Shown one piece after another: positions 17,586 to 25,208 of a stretch of 48,852 bases of DNA. Made by a program: the position numbers and the translations under genes. Below the pieces are notes generated by a model that worked only from the letters and a program-made list of their open reading frames with translations, did no database searches and was not told the origin of the DNA. Position 1 is the first letter of the stretch; each line of letters opens with the position of its first letter. The DNA comes from Halanaerobium sp051746665 (GTDB taxonomy: Bacteria > Bacillota > Halanaerobiia > Halanaerobiales > Halanaerobiaceae): positions 1 to 48,852 of the forward strand of contig JBNJFG010000010.1 of NCBI GenBank assembly GCA_051746665.1. Direction: 5' to 3'.

Positions 17586-18698
17586 TTGAAGAAGTTTATT
17601 AAAAATAATGGTACATTTATAGCATTAATCTTTTTAGTTATTATTTTAAGTTTTTTATCATCTTCATTTTTGAGTTCAAGAAACTTGACTAATCTGGTGC
17701 GCCAGGTTACAATAAATGGAATTATTGCTGTTGGAATGACAATGGTAATCCTACTTGCAGGTATTGACCTTTCGGTTGGGTCTACAGTTGGATTATCTGC
17801 AGTAACAGTAACACTTTTGATGCAGGCTGGATTTGGAATGTGGTTAGCAATTTTAATCACTTTAGTCGGGATTGGTGGAGTAATTGGATTTTTCAATGGA
17901 TTTATGAGTGCAAAATTTGATATCCACCCTTTTATTATAACTTTAGGTGTAATGACAATAGCCAGAGGTTTAAGTCTGGTTTTAACTCAGGGAGTTTCTG
18001 TTCCCGTAACAAATATGACCTTTGCCAGTATTGGTAGTGGTTATATTCCCAAACTGCCTTCTCTAATTATACTGGTCATAGCTCTTATCTTAGGGATTAT
18101 GGCAGTATTTAAAATAAGTGTTGAAATTAAAAAAGGCGAAAAAACAAGAAATAAAGCTAAATTAACAGGTGGTTTGATTCTTACAGTGGCAGGATTTCTG
18201 GCAGGGTTCTTTATTTTTATTGGTTATAAGGGAATTCCAGTTCCTGTAGCTATTTTTGCAGTAATTGTTATGATCGGAATTTATACTCTACAAAAAACAC
18301 GTTTTGGCCGCAAATTATATGCTATTGGTGGTAATGAAAAGGTTGCCTGGCTTTCTGGTATTAATATTTTAAGGTCAAAAACAATGGTTTTTGTAATCAC
18401 AGGTGTTTTAAGTGCTGCTTCTGGTATTTTGCTTGCTTCTCGTTTAAATGGTGCTTCACCAAACCTTGGTACTGGTTTTGAACTTGATGCTATTGCGTCT
18501 GTAATTATTGGAGGTACCAGTTTTATGGGTGGAGTTGGTACAATTTCTGGGACAGTAATTGGTGCTATTATTATTGGTGTTATTAATAATGGTATGAGTC
18601 TTCTGGGAATTAATACTTTCTATCAAATGATAGTTAAAGGATTTATTATAATTCTTGCTGTTATGATTGATGTTTTAAATAGAAGAGAAACAGCTTAA
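17586..18698 (+). CDS. xylH: Sugar ABC transporter permease (XylH-like)
   Basis: 370 residues with about ten membrane helices, BPD_transp_2 family: NGIIAVGMTMVILLAGIDLS near the N-terminus, GVMTIARGLSLVLTQGVSV, FGRKLYAIGGNEKVAWLSGI and DAIASVIIGGTSFMGGVGTI. A basic cytoplasmic insert (EIKKGEKTRNKAK) followed by an extra helix pair and GYKGIPVPV is characteristic of XylH rather than RbsC or MglC. The start is TTG, 2 bases after the ATPase stop, with AAGGAG inside the end of the ATPase gene (11-base spacing). A bidirectional terminator follows. It forms the channel of the importer. Confidence 0.92.
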   Translation: MKKFIKNNGTFIALIFLVIILSFLSSSFLSSRNLTNLVRQVTINGIIAVGMTMVILLAGIDLSVGSTVGLSAVTVTLLMQAGFGMWLAILITLVGIGGVIGFFNGFMSAKFDIHPFIITLGVMTIARGLSLVLTQGVSVPVTNMTFASIGSGYIPKLPSLIILVIALILGIMAVFKISVEIKKGEKTRNKAKLTGGLILTVAGFLAGFFIFIGYKGIPVPVAIFAVIVMIGIYTLQKTRFGRKLYAIGGNEKVAWLSGINILRSKTMVFVITGVLSAASGILLASRLNGASPNLGTGFELDAIASVIIGGTSFMGGVGTISGTVIGAIIIGVINNGMSLLGINTFYQMIVKGFIIILAVMIDVLNRRETA

Positions 18699-18711
18699 TA
18701 TATATTATCTA

Positions 18712-18745
18712 AAAAGACAGCTGAGATTCTATTCAGCTGTCTTTT
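18712..18745. terminator. Bidirectional terminator after the xylFGH operon
   Basis: A 13-base perfect stem AAAAGACAGCTGA/TCAGCTGTCTTTT around an 8-base loop lies between xylH (plus) and the glutaminyl cyclase gene (minus, stop at 18756). The flanking A and T tracts allow use in either direction. Confidence 0.9.
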
Positions 18746-18755
18746 GAAATATATA

Positions 18756-19526
18756 TTATTTTTTTAATTTGACGCGATATATATTAGGCCATAATTTGCC
18801 TGTGATTAAAAAACTATCATTTTGATTATCATAGGCAATTCCATTTAATACATCTACCTTATCTTCATACTTTTCATCTAAAATATTACTGAAATCTAAA
18901 TATGATTTAACAGCACCAGTTTCAGCATTAATTTTGATAATATAATCTTTTTGCCAAACATTAGCGTAAATAAATCCATTTGAATATTCTAGTTCATTTA
19001 TATTTTTTATTTTTTCAGTATCAATTTTTACTTCAATTTTATTAATAATATCAAATGTAGCAGGATCTCGAAAAAATATATAGTGACTGCCATTACTCAT
19101 AATTAAATGCTGCCCATTATTTGCTAAACCCCAACCTTCACCTTGATATTTAAATTTTTTTATTAAATGAAAATTAAGATCATAGACAAAAGCGGTATTT
19201 TCTTTCCAGCTCAACTGATAAATTTTATCATTTAAAATAGTAATTCCTTCTCCAAAATATTTTTCATCTAAATTTAATTTTTTTAAAACTTTTCCACTTG
19301 GAATCTCAGTTTTTCTCAATGAAGATTTACCATAAAGTCCTGTTCCTTCGTATAAGTAATTATTATAAATTTCTAAGCCCTGCGTAAATGATTCTGGATC
19401 ATGTTTATATTCCGCTATAATTTCATAATCTAAACTATTGATTTCTTCAATATTAAAAGCATAAAGTGGAGAGGTAAATATAATCGAGAATAAAATGATA
19501 ATCAAAAATTTAATTTTATATTTCAC
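18756..19526 (-). CDS. Secreted glutaminyl-peptide cyclotransferase (beta-propeller type)
   Basis: 256 residues with a signal peptide (about 1-23, ending SPLYA). The rest matches the plant/bacterial glutaminyl cyclase family: DPESFTQGLEI, YEGTGLYGKSSLRK, FGEGITILNDKIYQLSWKE, FKYQGEGWGL, NELEYSNGFIYANVW, and near the end LNGIAYD and SFLITGKLWPNIYRVKL. These enzymes turn N-terminal glutamine of proteins or peptides into pyroglutamate, with release of ammonia, outside the cytoplasm. The start codon is GTG at 19526 with AAGGTG 7 bases upstream. It is a single gene pointing against xylFGH, with no evident functional partner nearby. Confidence 0.9.
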   Translation of the reverse strand: MKYKIKFLIIILFSIIFTSPLYAFNIEEINSLDYEIIAEYKHDPESFTQGLEIYNNYLYEGTGLYGKSSLRKTEIPSGKVLKKLNLDEKYFGEGITILNDKIYQLSWKENTAFVYDLNFHLIKKFKYQGEGWGLANNGQHLIMSNGSHYIFFRDPATFDIINKIEVKIDTEKIKNINELEYSNGFIYANVWQKDYIIKINAETGAVKSYLDFSNILDEKYEDKVDVLNGIAYDNQNDSFLITGKLWPNIYRVKLKK

Positions 19527-19652
19527 TATTTTTCACCTTTCTGTTTTTGATTTCAGTGTCTTAATTAATATTTCTATATAATATGGTAAAAACCTTTTTG
19601 ATAAACATTAAAAATTACTTATATTATTGAAGTTAAATTCAGAAATAATATT

Positions 19653-19681
19653 TTGACAATTTATAATATCTGTTGTATAAT
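19653..19681 (+). promoter_or_regulatory. Sigma-A promoter of the first trpP gene
   Basis: A perfect consensus pair: TTGACA (19653-19658), 17-base spacer, TATAAT (19676-19681). Transcription should start near 19688, giving a ~78-base leader made almost wholly of the GAG/TAG triplet ladder. Confidence 0.93.
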
Positions 19682-19705
19682 ATTAAACAATTAGAAAAGC
19701 TGATA

Positions 19706-19776
19706 GAGATTAGCTTAGAAATTAGTTGAGATTAGTAAAAAACAAAAAAGGAGAGATGAGTTGAGATGAGAATTAG
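19706..19776 (+). promoter_or_regulatory. TRAP-type RNA binding site (11 GAG/TAG triplets) over the trpP start
   Basis: Triplets begin at 19706, 19711, 19716, 19723, 19728, 19733, then 19753, 19758, 19763, 19768 and 19774. Within each block the gaps are 2-3 bases, with one of 4. The two blocks are parted by an A-rich 17-base stretch holding the AAGGAG ribosome site. The second block runs through the start codon at 19766. The tryptophan-activated 11-mer TRAP (MtrB) wraps RNA on exactly such GAG/UAG repeats, and in Bacillus represses trpP translation this way. An extra TAG sits at 19692. The mtrB gene is not in this window. Confidence 0.85.
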
Positions 19777-20302
19777 TACTAAAGATTTAGCACAGGCGGC
19801 TTTGTTGGTAGCGATTGCAATGATTTTGAGGTCTTTAACACCACCAATATTTTTGGGGATGAAACCTGATTTAACTCTGACAATGATGTTTATAATATTA
19901 ATTGTTAAAAGGGATTTTAAATTAGGTTTTTTGGTAGCTTTAGCAACAGCAATTTTTACTGCCTTAACTACTACTTTTCCCGGTGGTCAGATAGCAAACA
20001 TAGTTGATAAACTTCTTACTTTTGTAATTGTTTATAATTTGATTTCATTATTTAGTAAGTTTATGCAGAAGAGAGTTTTAGCAGGTGTAACTACAATAGT
20101 GGGAACAATTATTAGTGGAAGTATATTTTTAACTATAGCCTCAATGCTGGTAGGTTTACCCGCACCTTTTTCTGCTTTATTTATAGGTGTCGTTTTACCG
20201 GCAGCGGTTGTAAATACAATAGCTGCAGTTGTATTATTTACTGTTGTTGATTTTGCCATCGATGTGGAATATAATCAGGTGGAGAGTGAAACATTATCAT
20301 AA
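19766..20302 (+). CDS. trpP: Tryptophan transporter, TrpP family (copy 1)
   Basis: 178 residues with about five membrane helices. It resembles Bacillus TrpP (YhaG): LTPPIFLGMKPDLTLTMMF, FTALTTTFPGGQIANIVDK, SMLVGLPAPFSALF and VVLPAAVVNTIAAVV correspond to the family's conserved GMKPD, ALTT.FP.GQ..N..DK and LPAAV.NT blocks. It is predicted to import tryptophan. The ATG at 19766 follows AAGGAG at 19748-19753 with a long 12-base gap that is itself part of the triplet ladder. A tandem copy starts 60 bases after its stop. Regulation by tryptophan through TRAP is strongly suggested by the leader. An energy-coupling (ECF S-component-like) fold is an alternative description of the same family. Confidence 0.88.
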   Translation: MRISTKDLAQAALLVAIAMILRSLTPPIFLGMKPDLTLTMMFIILIVKRDFKLGFLVALATAIFTALTTTFPGGQIANIVDKLLTFVIVYNLISLFSKFMQKRVLAGVTTIVGTIISGSIFLTIASMLVGLPAPFSALFIGVVLPAAVVNTIAAVVLFTVVDFAIDVEYNQVESETLS

Positions 20303-20307
20303 CAGTG

Positions 20308-20372
20308 GAGTTGTAGATGTAGAGGAGACGAGTAAAAACAAAAAAGGAGAGATGAGTTGAGATGAGAATTAG
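20308..20372 (+). promoter_or_regulatory. Second TRAP-type RNA binding site (10-11 triplets) over the second trpP start
   Basis: Triplets begin at 20308, 20314, 20320, 20325, 20330, then 20349, 20354, 20359, 20364 and 20370, with 2-3 base gaps. The two blocks are split by 16 A-rich bases with the ribosome site. The upstream block differs in sequence from that of copy 1 yet keeps the triplet pattern, so the periodicity itself seems to be selected. Further GAG (20282) or TAG (20384) could complete 11. It fills nearly the whole gap between the two genes. Confidence 0.82.
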
Positions 20373-20895
20373 TACAAAAGATTTAGCACAGGCGGCTTTG
20401 TTGGTAGCGATTGGATTTATTTTACATGCATTTTTTCCTCCGATTGTAATGGGGATGAAACCTGATTTTGCTTTAGCGATGATGTTTATTTTATTGATCA
20501 TCAAACAGGATTTTAAATTAGGTTTTTTAGTTGCAGTATCAACTGGAATATTTACTGCGTTAACTACAGGTTTCCCTGGAGGACAGGTGGCAAATATGGT
20601 AGATAAATTATTTACTTTTATAATAGTTTATCCTTTAATTCCAATCATAATTAAACTGCCATCGAGAAAATTATCTACAGGTATTATAACAGCTTTTGGT
20701 ACACTTTTAAGTGGAGGAATTTTCCTCGGTACAGCTGCTTTATTAGTTGGTTTACCAGGTCCATTTACTGTTTTGTTTTCAACAGTAGTAATTCCAGCAG
20801 CAGTTGTCAATACTATTACAGCGGTTATTGTATTTAGTGTAGTTGATTTTGCAATGGATGTAGAAGTTAAGGGTGCTGAAAATGAAACGCTATAA
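20362..20895 (+). CDS. trpP: Tryptophan transporter, TrpP family (copy 2)
   Basis: 177 residues, a tandem paralogue of the preceding gene. The first ~22 codons and the 40 bases before the start are nearly identical in the two copies, then the proteins diverge (FPPIVMGMKPDFALAMMF; FTALTTGFPGGQVANMVDK; VVIPAAVVNTITAVI) while keeping all family blocks, so both look functional. It has the same ribosome site and triplet ladder as copy 1, and no separate promoter is evident, so it is probably co-transcribed but translationally controlled on its own. A terminator follows at 20918. The two proteins might differ in affinity or substrate, or form a complex; nothing here decides that. Confidence 0.87.
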   Translation: MRISTKDLAQAALLVAIGFILHAFFPPIVMGMKPDFALAMMFILLIIKQDFKLGFLVAVSTGIFTALTTGFPGGQVANMVDKLFTFIIVYPLIPIIIKLPSRKLSTGIITAFGTLLSGGIFLGTAALLVGLPGPFTVLFSTVVIPAAVVNTITAVIVFSVVDFAMDVEVKGAENETL

Positions 20896-20917
20896 TTTAA
20901 AAATTTAATTTTAATTA

Positions 20918-20947
20918 AACCTCTCATTAATTTGAGAGGTTATTTTT
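20918..20947 (+). terminator. Terminator after the trpP pair
   Basis: Stem AACCTCTCA/TGAGAGGTT with loop TTAATT, followed by ATTTTT. Confidence 0.88.
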
Positions 20948-21050
20948 GTCTAAAAAAGTCAAGAAAATACCATTCGAGCTTCTATATTGGAAGAAAATCT
21001 CACCTACTGATAAATTCATCTAATTAAAAGTGAAAAAATTTAAAATAAAG

Positions 21051-21108
21051 GTTGCACACTCAACTAATTTCTGTTATAATTCTATAAAGATAGTTGAGAG
21101 TGCAACTA
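21051..21108 (+). promoter_or_regulatory. Promoter with two MarR-type operators
   Basis: TTGCAC (21052-21057), a 17-base spacer and TATAAT (21075-21080) form the promoter. Operator one, GTTG-CACACT-CAAC (21051-21064), overlaps the -35. Operator two, TAGTTG-AGAGTG-CAACTA (21091-21108), covers the start of the transcript. The two are inverted copies of each other with one mismatch over 16 bases, and each is itself a palindrome. This is the expected layout for autorepression by the MarR protein encoded next. Confidence 0.87.
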
Positions 21109-21127
21109 ATTTAAAAGAGGTGGAACT

Positions 21128-21562
21128 ATGAGAATAAATGCTCCAATTGGAAAATGGATAGCAAAATTATATAAAGATCATGATCAATTTGTGGATAATT
21201 TATTAGCAGATTATAATTTAAATCACAGTGAAGCAAATCTTCTGGTTTACCTATACAAAGATGGAGATGGGATAAGCCAAAACAAGCTTAAAGAAAATTT
21301 AGGAGTAGATAAAGCGACTATCTCTAGAGGCATTTATTCCCTAATTGAAAAAAACTATCTAAAGAAAAAAAGATCTCCTGATGATGGGAGGGTCAATTTA
21401 ATTTATTTAACTGACAAGGCTCAAGTTATTAAAAAAGAAATTACTGATATTTATCAGCAGTGGTTTCAAATATTCATTAAAGAAATTGGAGAAAAAGAAG
21501 CTGAAAGAGTAATTAATAATTTAGAAAAAATGTATAAAATTATTCAAAAAAAGAATACTTAG
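21128..21562 (+). CDS. MarR-family transcriptional regulator
   Basis: 144 residues, normal length. Winged-helix region: LNHSEANLLVYLYKDGDGIS, then NKLKENLGVDKATISRGIYS as recognition helix area, and KKRSPDDGRVNLIYLTDKAQ as the wing with its usual DxR. MarR dimers bind palindromes and are released by small phenolic or lipophilic compounds. GAGGTGG lies before the ATG. It is the first gene of an operon with the RND exporter (47-base gap), LolA-like protein and outer-membrane barrel, and the operator pair in front shows likely autoregulation of the set. The inducer is unknown; an amphiphilic compound or fatty acid would fit the exporter. Confidence 0.93.
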   Translation: MRINAPIGKWIAKLYKDHDQFVDNLLADYNLNHSEANLLVYLYKDGDGISQNKLKENLGVDKATISRGIYSLIEKNYLKKKRSPDDGRVNLIYLTDKAQVIKKEITDIYQQWFQIFIKEIGEKEAERVINNLEKMYKIIQKKNT

Positions 21563-21608
21563 CTATTCTTTATTATTCACGTTTATTTATCAAACAGGAG
21601 GCGCAGTA

Positions 21609-24332
21609 ATGAGAAAAATATTAAAACATAATAAATTAATAGTAATTATAATATCTGTAATAACCTTATTTTTTCTTTTTCAATTACCTAAAATAGAAAT
21701 CAATAATGATATTCAAGTATTTTTACCAGATGATCATCCAACAAAAATGAGCAATAATCAACTAGATGATATATTTGGAGAAAGTGATAGCATCGTGACA
21801 GCGGTTAAATTTAAAACGGGAGATATATTTAGCCCTTCAAATTTAGAGACATTGTCCAAATTAAGTTCTGAACTAGAAAACATTACCAGCATTGATGAAG
21901 TTACTTCATTAACAAATGTTGACTATATTGAAGGTAGTTCAGAAGGGATGATTGTAGAAGAACTAGTCGAAGAATTACCTAAAAACAATGAAGAAAGCAG
22001 ACAAGTAAAAAACAAAATATTAAACTGGGATTTTTATGAAAATAATTTGTATTCCAATGATTTTAAATCAACCCAGGTTTTAATTAGTTTAAATGAAGGC
22101 TTAAATAATCAAGAGAAAGAAAATGCTTATTATCAAATTAAAGAAGTAACCGATAGCTATAAAAATAATAAGACAGAAATATATATAGCAGGAGCTACTG
22201 CTGTTAATGTATTAATGGGCCACAGTATGCTTGAGGATGTTAAATATTTAATACCTTTTATTATAGGTGTTCTAATTTTAATATTATATCTATTTTTTAA
22301 AAGAAGTTTAGCTGTTGTACTAATTTTAATGACAGTTTTAGTCAGCAGTATTTGGTCTATTGGTTTAATGGCTTTTCTTGGTATTAATTTGACTCTGGTT
22401 TCAACAGTAATACCTGTTTTATTAATTGCAGTAGGTAGTGCTTATGGTATTCATATTTTAAGCCATTATTATGATTATATTAATGAATACCAGGGTGAAA
22501 TTTCAGTATCCGAACAGAAGGAATTGGTTGCTAAAACAGTAGATAAAATGGGGAAAGCAGTATTCCTGGCAGCTTTAACAACAGTAGCAGGTTTTGGTTC
22601 ACTCGCCTCTAGTGAAATTGTACCAATAAAAAGTTTTGGTATTTTTACAGCCTTTGGAATAGCAGCAGCTTTTATAGTTGCCTTATTTTTAATTCCATCC
22701 TTACTAATTATAATTGCCAATTTGAAGAATAATGTTCAAGCAGAAAATATTGAAACTGCAGAGTTTAAATCAATCTTAGAAAAACTGCATAATTTTTATT
22801 CTAAAAGAAGAATAAGCATTATTATAATTGCTATTTTAATTTTAAGTGGTTCATTTCTTGGTTTTGAGGATATAATTGTAGATACTCCCTTAATTGAAAT
22901 GTTTAAAGAAGATACAGAAATTAGACAGGCAGATGATTTTATTAATGATAATTTTGCCGGTACCAATATAATGAGGGTTATGGTAGAAGGAGAAGAAATG
23001 GGAGATTTAAATCACCCTGATATCTTAACTCAGATGGATGGACTGCAGAAGCATTTAGTTTCTCATTTTAGTGAAGTTGGTAAAGCCTCTTCAATAACAG
23101 ATTATATTAAAAGAATGAATCAGGTTATGAATTATCCTGAAGAAGAAATTGCTGAAAGCTCTTCTGATGCTGTCGAAAATAATGAAGATATTAATGATAG
23201 TGAAGAGAATACTTCAAGTTTTTATGAAGAAGACAGTTCAGATGAAAATACATCGAGTTTTTATGAGGAAGAAAAAGAGGAAACAAGTTCCAGTTTTTAT
23301 AATGAAGGCGAAAATGATTCAGCAGATGAAGGTTCCAGTTTTTATCAAGGAGAAAATGAAAAAGAAAGTGATTCTCAGTCGGAAAGAAAATTGCTGGAAG
23401 GACCTGATAAAGAGAAAAATATTTCCGAATATGAATTTATCCAGCTTTTAAATTCTGCTTTAACAAGAGCGGAAAAGAAAAATATTAATGCAGGCGAATT
23501 AGTGAATTTATTAGCTGAAGAAATGAACTATCAGGCAGCAGCTTATTATGAAATTCCTAATGATTTAGATAAATATGGGGCAGCATCTAAACAGAATTTA
23601 CAGAATTTAGTTTCACAATATCTGTTATTATATTCTGGCAGTGTTGATGATTTAATTAATGATCAGTTAGAGCCAGATAAAGCTCAAATGTTATTACAGA
23701 TGAATAATCCCAGCAACTTAGTTGCCAAAAAAGTAAGAAAAGAAATTTATGATTATAGTGATAATTTCCCAGAAAATTATAATCTTACTGTTTCCGGAAA
23801 TGCGACTATGGCCTTAGAAGCTAATAATTTAATAGTCAGCAGCCAAACCAGAAGTATAATGATTTCATTTATTATAGTCTTTTTGATTGTTGCTATTTCC
23901 TTTAGATCAGTTATTGCTGGTTTATATGGTATTATTCCACTGGCCTTCTCCTTAATCATTAATTTTGGTTTAATGGGTCATTTAGGAATAAGGCTTGATG
24001 TAGGAACAGCTATGGTTGCTTCTATAGCGATAGGTATTGGAGTAGATTATACAATTCACTTTTTGCATTCATATCACGCTGAAAGAATAAAAGAAGATGA
24101 TCTACATTTAGTAACTCAAAGAACTTTAACTACTACAGGTAAAGCAATAATTTTCAATGCTATTTCTGTAGCAGCAGGATTCTTGGTTCTTTTATTCTCT
24201 AATTTCTATCCATTGATTTATTTAGGTTTTCTAATTGCGGTAACAATGGTTACATCTTCAATAGCATCATTAACAATTTTACCGTTATTATTAAATATAT
24301 TTAAACCAAAGTTCATTAGTAAAGAATATTAA
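21609..24332 (+). CDS. RND-superfamily exporter, MMPL/HAE3 type, with acidic SSFY-repeat insert
   Basis: 907 residues. Two RND halves: a helix near residue 10-25, a periplasmic loop (about 30-200), five helices (about 205-380), a second single helix near 400-420, a long second loop (to about 740), and a final five-helix bundle ending near 900. Conserved GSAYGIHILSHYYDY and AIGIGVDYTIHFLHSYH are the proton-relay helices with their aspartate or equivalent. The second loop contains a highly acidic low-complexity stretch (about 515-597) with SSFY starting at 536, 549, 561 and 576, not usual for the family. AGGAGG precedes the ATG. With the following genes it probably moves lipids or amphiphiles towards the outer membrane. 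Confidence 0.9.
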   Translation: MRKILKHNKLIVIIISVITLFFLFQLPKIEINNDIQVFLPDDHPTKMSNNQLDDIFGESDSIVTAVKFKTGDIFSPSNLETLSKLSSELENITSIDEVTSLTNVDYIEGSSEGMIVEELVEELPKNNEESRQVKNKILNWDFYENNLYSNDFKSTQVLISLNEGLNNQEKENAYYQIKEVTDSYKNNKTEIYIAGATAVNVLMGHSMLEDVKYLIPFIIGVLILILYLFFKRSLAVVLILMTVLVSSIWSIGLMAFLGINLTLVSTVIPVLLIAVGSAYGIHILSHYYDYINEYQGEISVSEQKELVAKTVDKMGKAVFLAALTTVAGFGSLASSEIVPIKSFGIFTAFGIAAAFIVALFLIPSLLIIIANLKNNVQAENIETAEFKSILEKLHNFYSKRRISIIIIAILILSGSFLGFEDIIVDTPLIEMFKEDTEIRQADDFINDNFAGTNIMRVMVEGEEMGDLNHPDILTQMDGLQKHLVSHFSEVGKASSITDYIKRMNQVMNYPEEEIAESSSDAVENNEDINDSEENTSSFYEEDSSDENTSSFYEEEKEETSSSFYNEGENDSADEGSSFYQGENEKESDSQSERKLLEGPDKEKNISEYEFIQLLNSALTRAEKKNINAGELVNLLAEEMNYQAAAYYEIPNDLDKYGAASKQNLQNLVSQYLLLYSGSVDDLINDQLEPDKAQMLLQMNNPSNLVAKKVRKEIYDYSDNFPENYNLTVSGNATMALEANNLIVSSQTRSIMISFIIVFLIVAISFRSVIAGLYGIIPLAFSLIINFGLMGHLGIRLDVGTAMVASIAIGIGVDYTIHFLHSYHAERIKEDDLHLVTQRTLTTTGKAIIFNAISVAAGFLVLLFSNFYPLIYLGFLIAVTMVTSSIASLTILPLLLNIFKPKFISKEY

Positions 24333-24358
24333 AATAATACACTAGGAGGAAAATTATA

Positions 24359-25177
24359 ATGAAGAATAAAATAAAAATTATTTCAATATGTTTAATAGCA
24401 TTATTTATTGTTGGTAGTTTAAACATGACAGCTGCTGCCATTGACGGACGCGAGGTTATGGAAAGAGTTGATGAGCGAGATACTGGGGACAGCAGACATG
24501 CTCTGATGGGAATGGATTTAATTGATGCTAATGGTGATGTTAGACCGAGAGTTTTAGAAGTCTGGTCCCAGAAAGTTGATTTTGAAAGAGATCTAGACAA
24601 TACTATCATGGTTTTTCACGAGCCTTCTTCTATCAAAAATACAAGGTTTTTACAGAAAGAAAATGATGGAGAAGATGATGACCAGTGGATCTATCTGCCT
24701 GATTTAGGTCGGGTCCGTAGAATCTCAGGTGGCCAGGGTGGAGATTCTTTTATGGGATCTGATTTCACCTATGATGACATGAAATCAAGAGAAATTGATG
24801 ATTTTGAGTATGAATTATTAGATGAAGATGTATATAATGATTATGAAACTTATGTAGTAGAAGCAACTCCTAAAAATCCAGCCGATGAACAGTATGCAAA
24901 AACTATTAGCTGGATAACAAAAGAGCATTATATACCGGTTAAAGTTGAAATGTATGATAAAGATAGCAAAGAACTTTATAAAGAAATGAAAGTTAAGAGT
25001 GATATAGAAAAAATTAATGGTATCTGGACAGTTTTCTCAACTGTAATGGAGGATTTAGATAGTGGTCACAAGACAAATCTATATGTTAAAAAGAGAAATG
25101 ACAATTATCTGCTGGAGTATAATGTTGAAATTAATGATAAAAGATTTAGCCAGCAGTTCTTAAAAACTGGTAGATAA
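24359..25177 (+). CDS. LolA-like outer membrane lipoprotein-sorting protein
   Basis: 272 residues with an N-terminal signal segment (about 5-28, ending TAAAI). Features of the LolA-like family that accompanies MMPL-type RND pumps: DGREVMERVDERDTGDSRH, MDLIDANGDVRPRVLEVWSQ, QWIYLPDLGRVRRISGG, GSDFTYDDMKSREIDDFEYE, YVVEATPKNP and ISWITKEHYIPVKVEMYDKD. It should be a periplasmic half-barrel carrying a hydrophobic cargo. It lies 26 bases after the RND gene with its own AGGAGG, and 31 bases before the outer-membrane barrel gene. Together they suggest an inner-membrane to outer-membrane relay. The cargo is unknown, and the lipoprotein-sorting name is by family only. Confidence 0.88.
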   Translation: MKNKIKIISICLIALFIVGSLNMTAAAIDGREVMERVDERDTGDSRHALMGMDLIDANGDVRPRVLEVWSQKVDFERDLDNTIMVFHEPSSIKNTRFLQKENDGEDDDQWIYLPDLGRVRRISGGQGGDSFMGSDFTYDDMKSREIDDFEYELLDEDVYNDYETYVVEATPKNPADEQYAKTISWITKEHYIPVKVEMYDKDSKELYKEMKVKSDIEKINGIWTVFSTVMEDLDSGHKTNLYVKKRNDNYLLEYNVEINDKRFSQQFLKTGR

Positions 25178-25208
25178 AAAATGAGTTTACCCGGGGGAGG
25201 GTCTTAAT

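Noticed and set aside
19766..20895. One of the two trpP copies being a pseudogene
   Set aside because: Both frames are intact, full length and keep all family motifs, and each has its own ribosome site and triplet ladder.
22475..23451. Additional open frames over the RND exporter gene, including a basic 100-residue frame at 23149-23451
   Set aside because: They lie fully inside a strong RND coding frame. The basic frame is a frame-shifted reading of the acidic repeat stretch, and none has a ribosome site or family motif.
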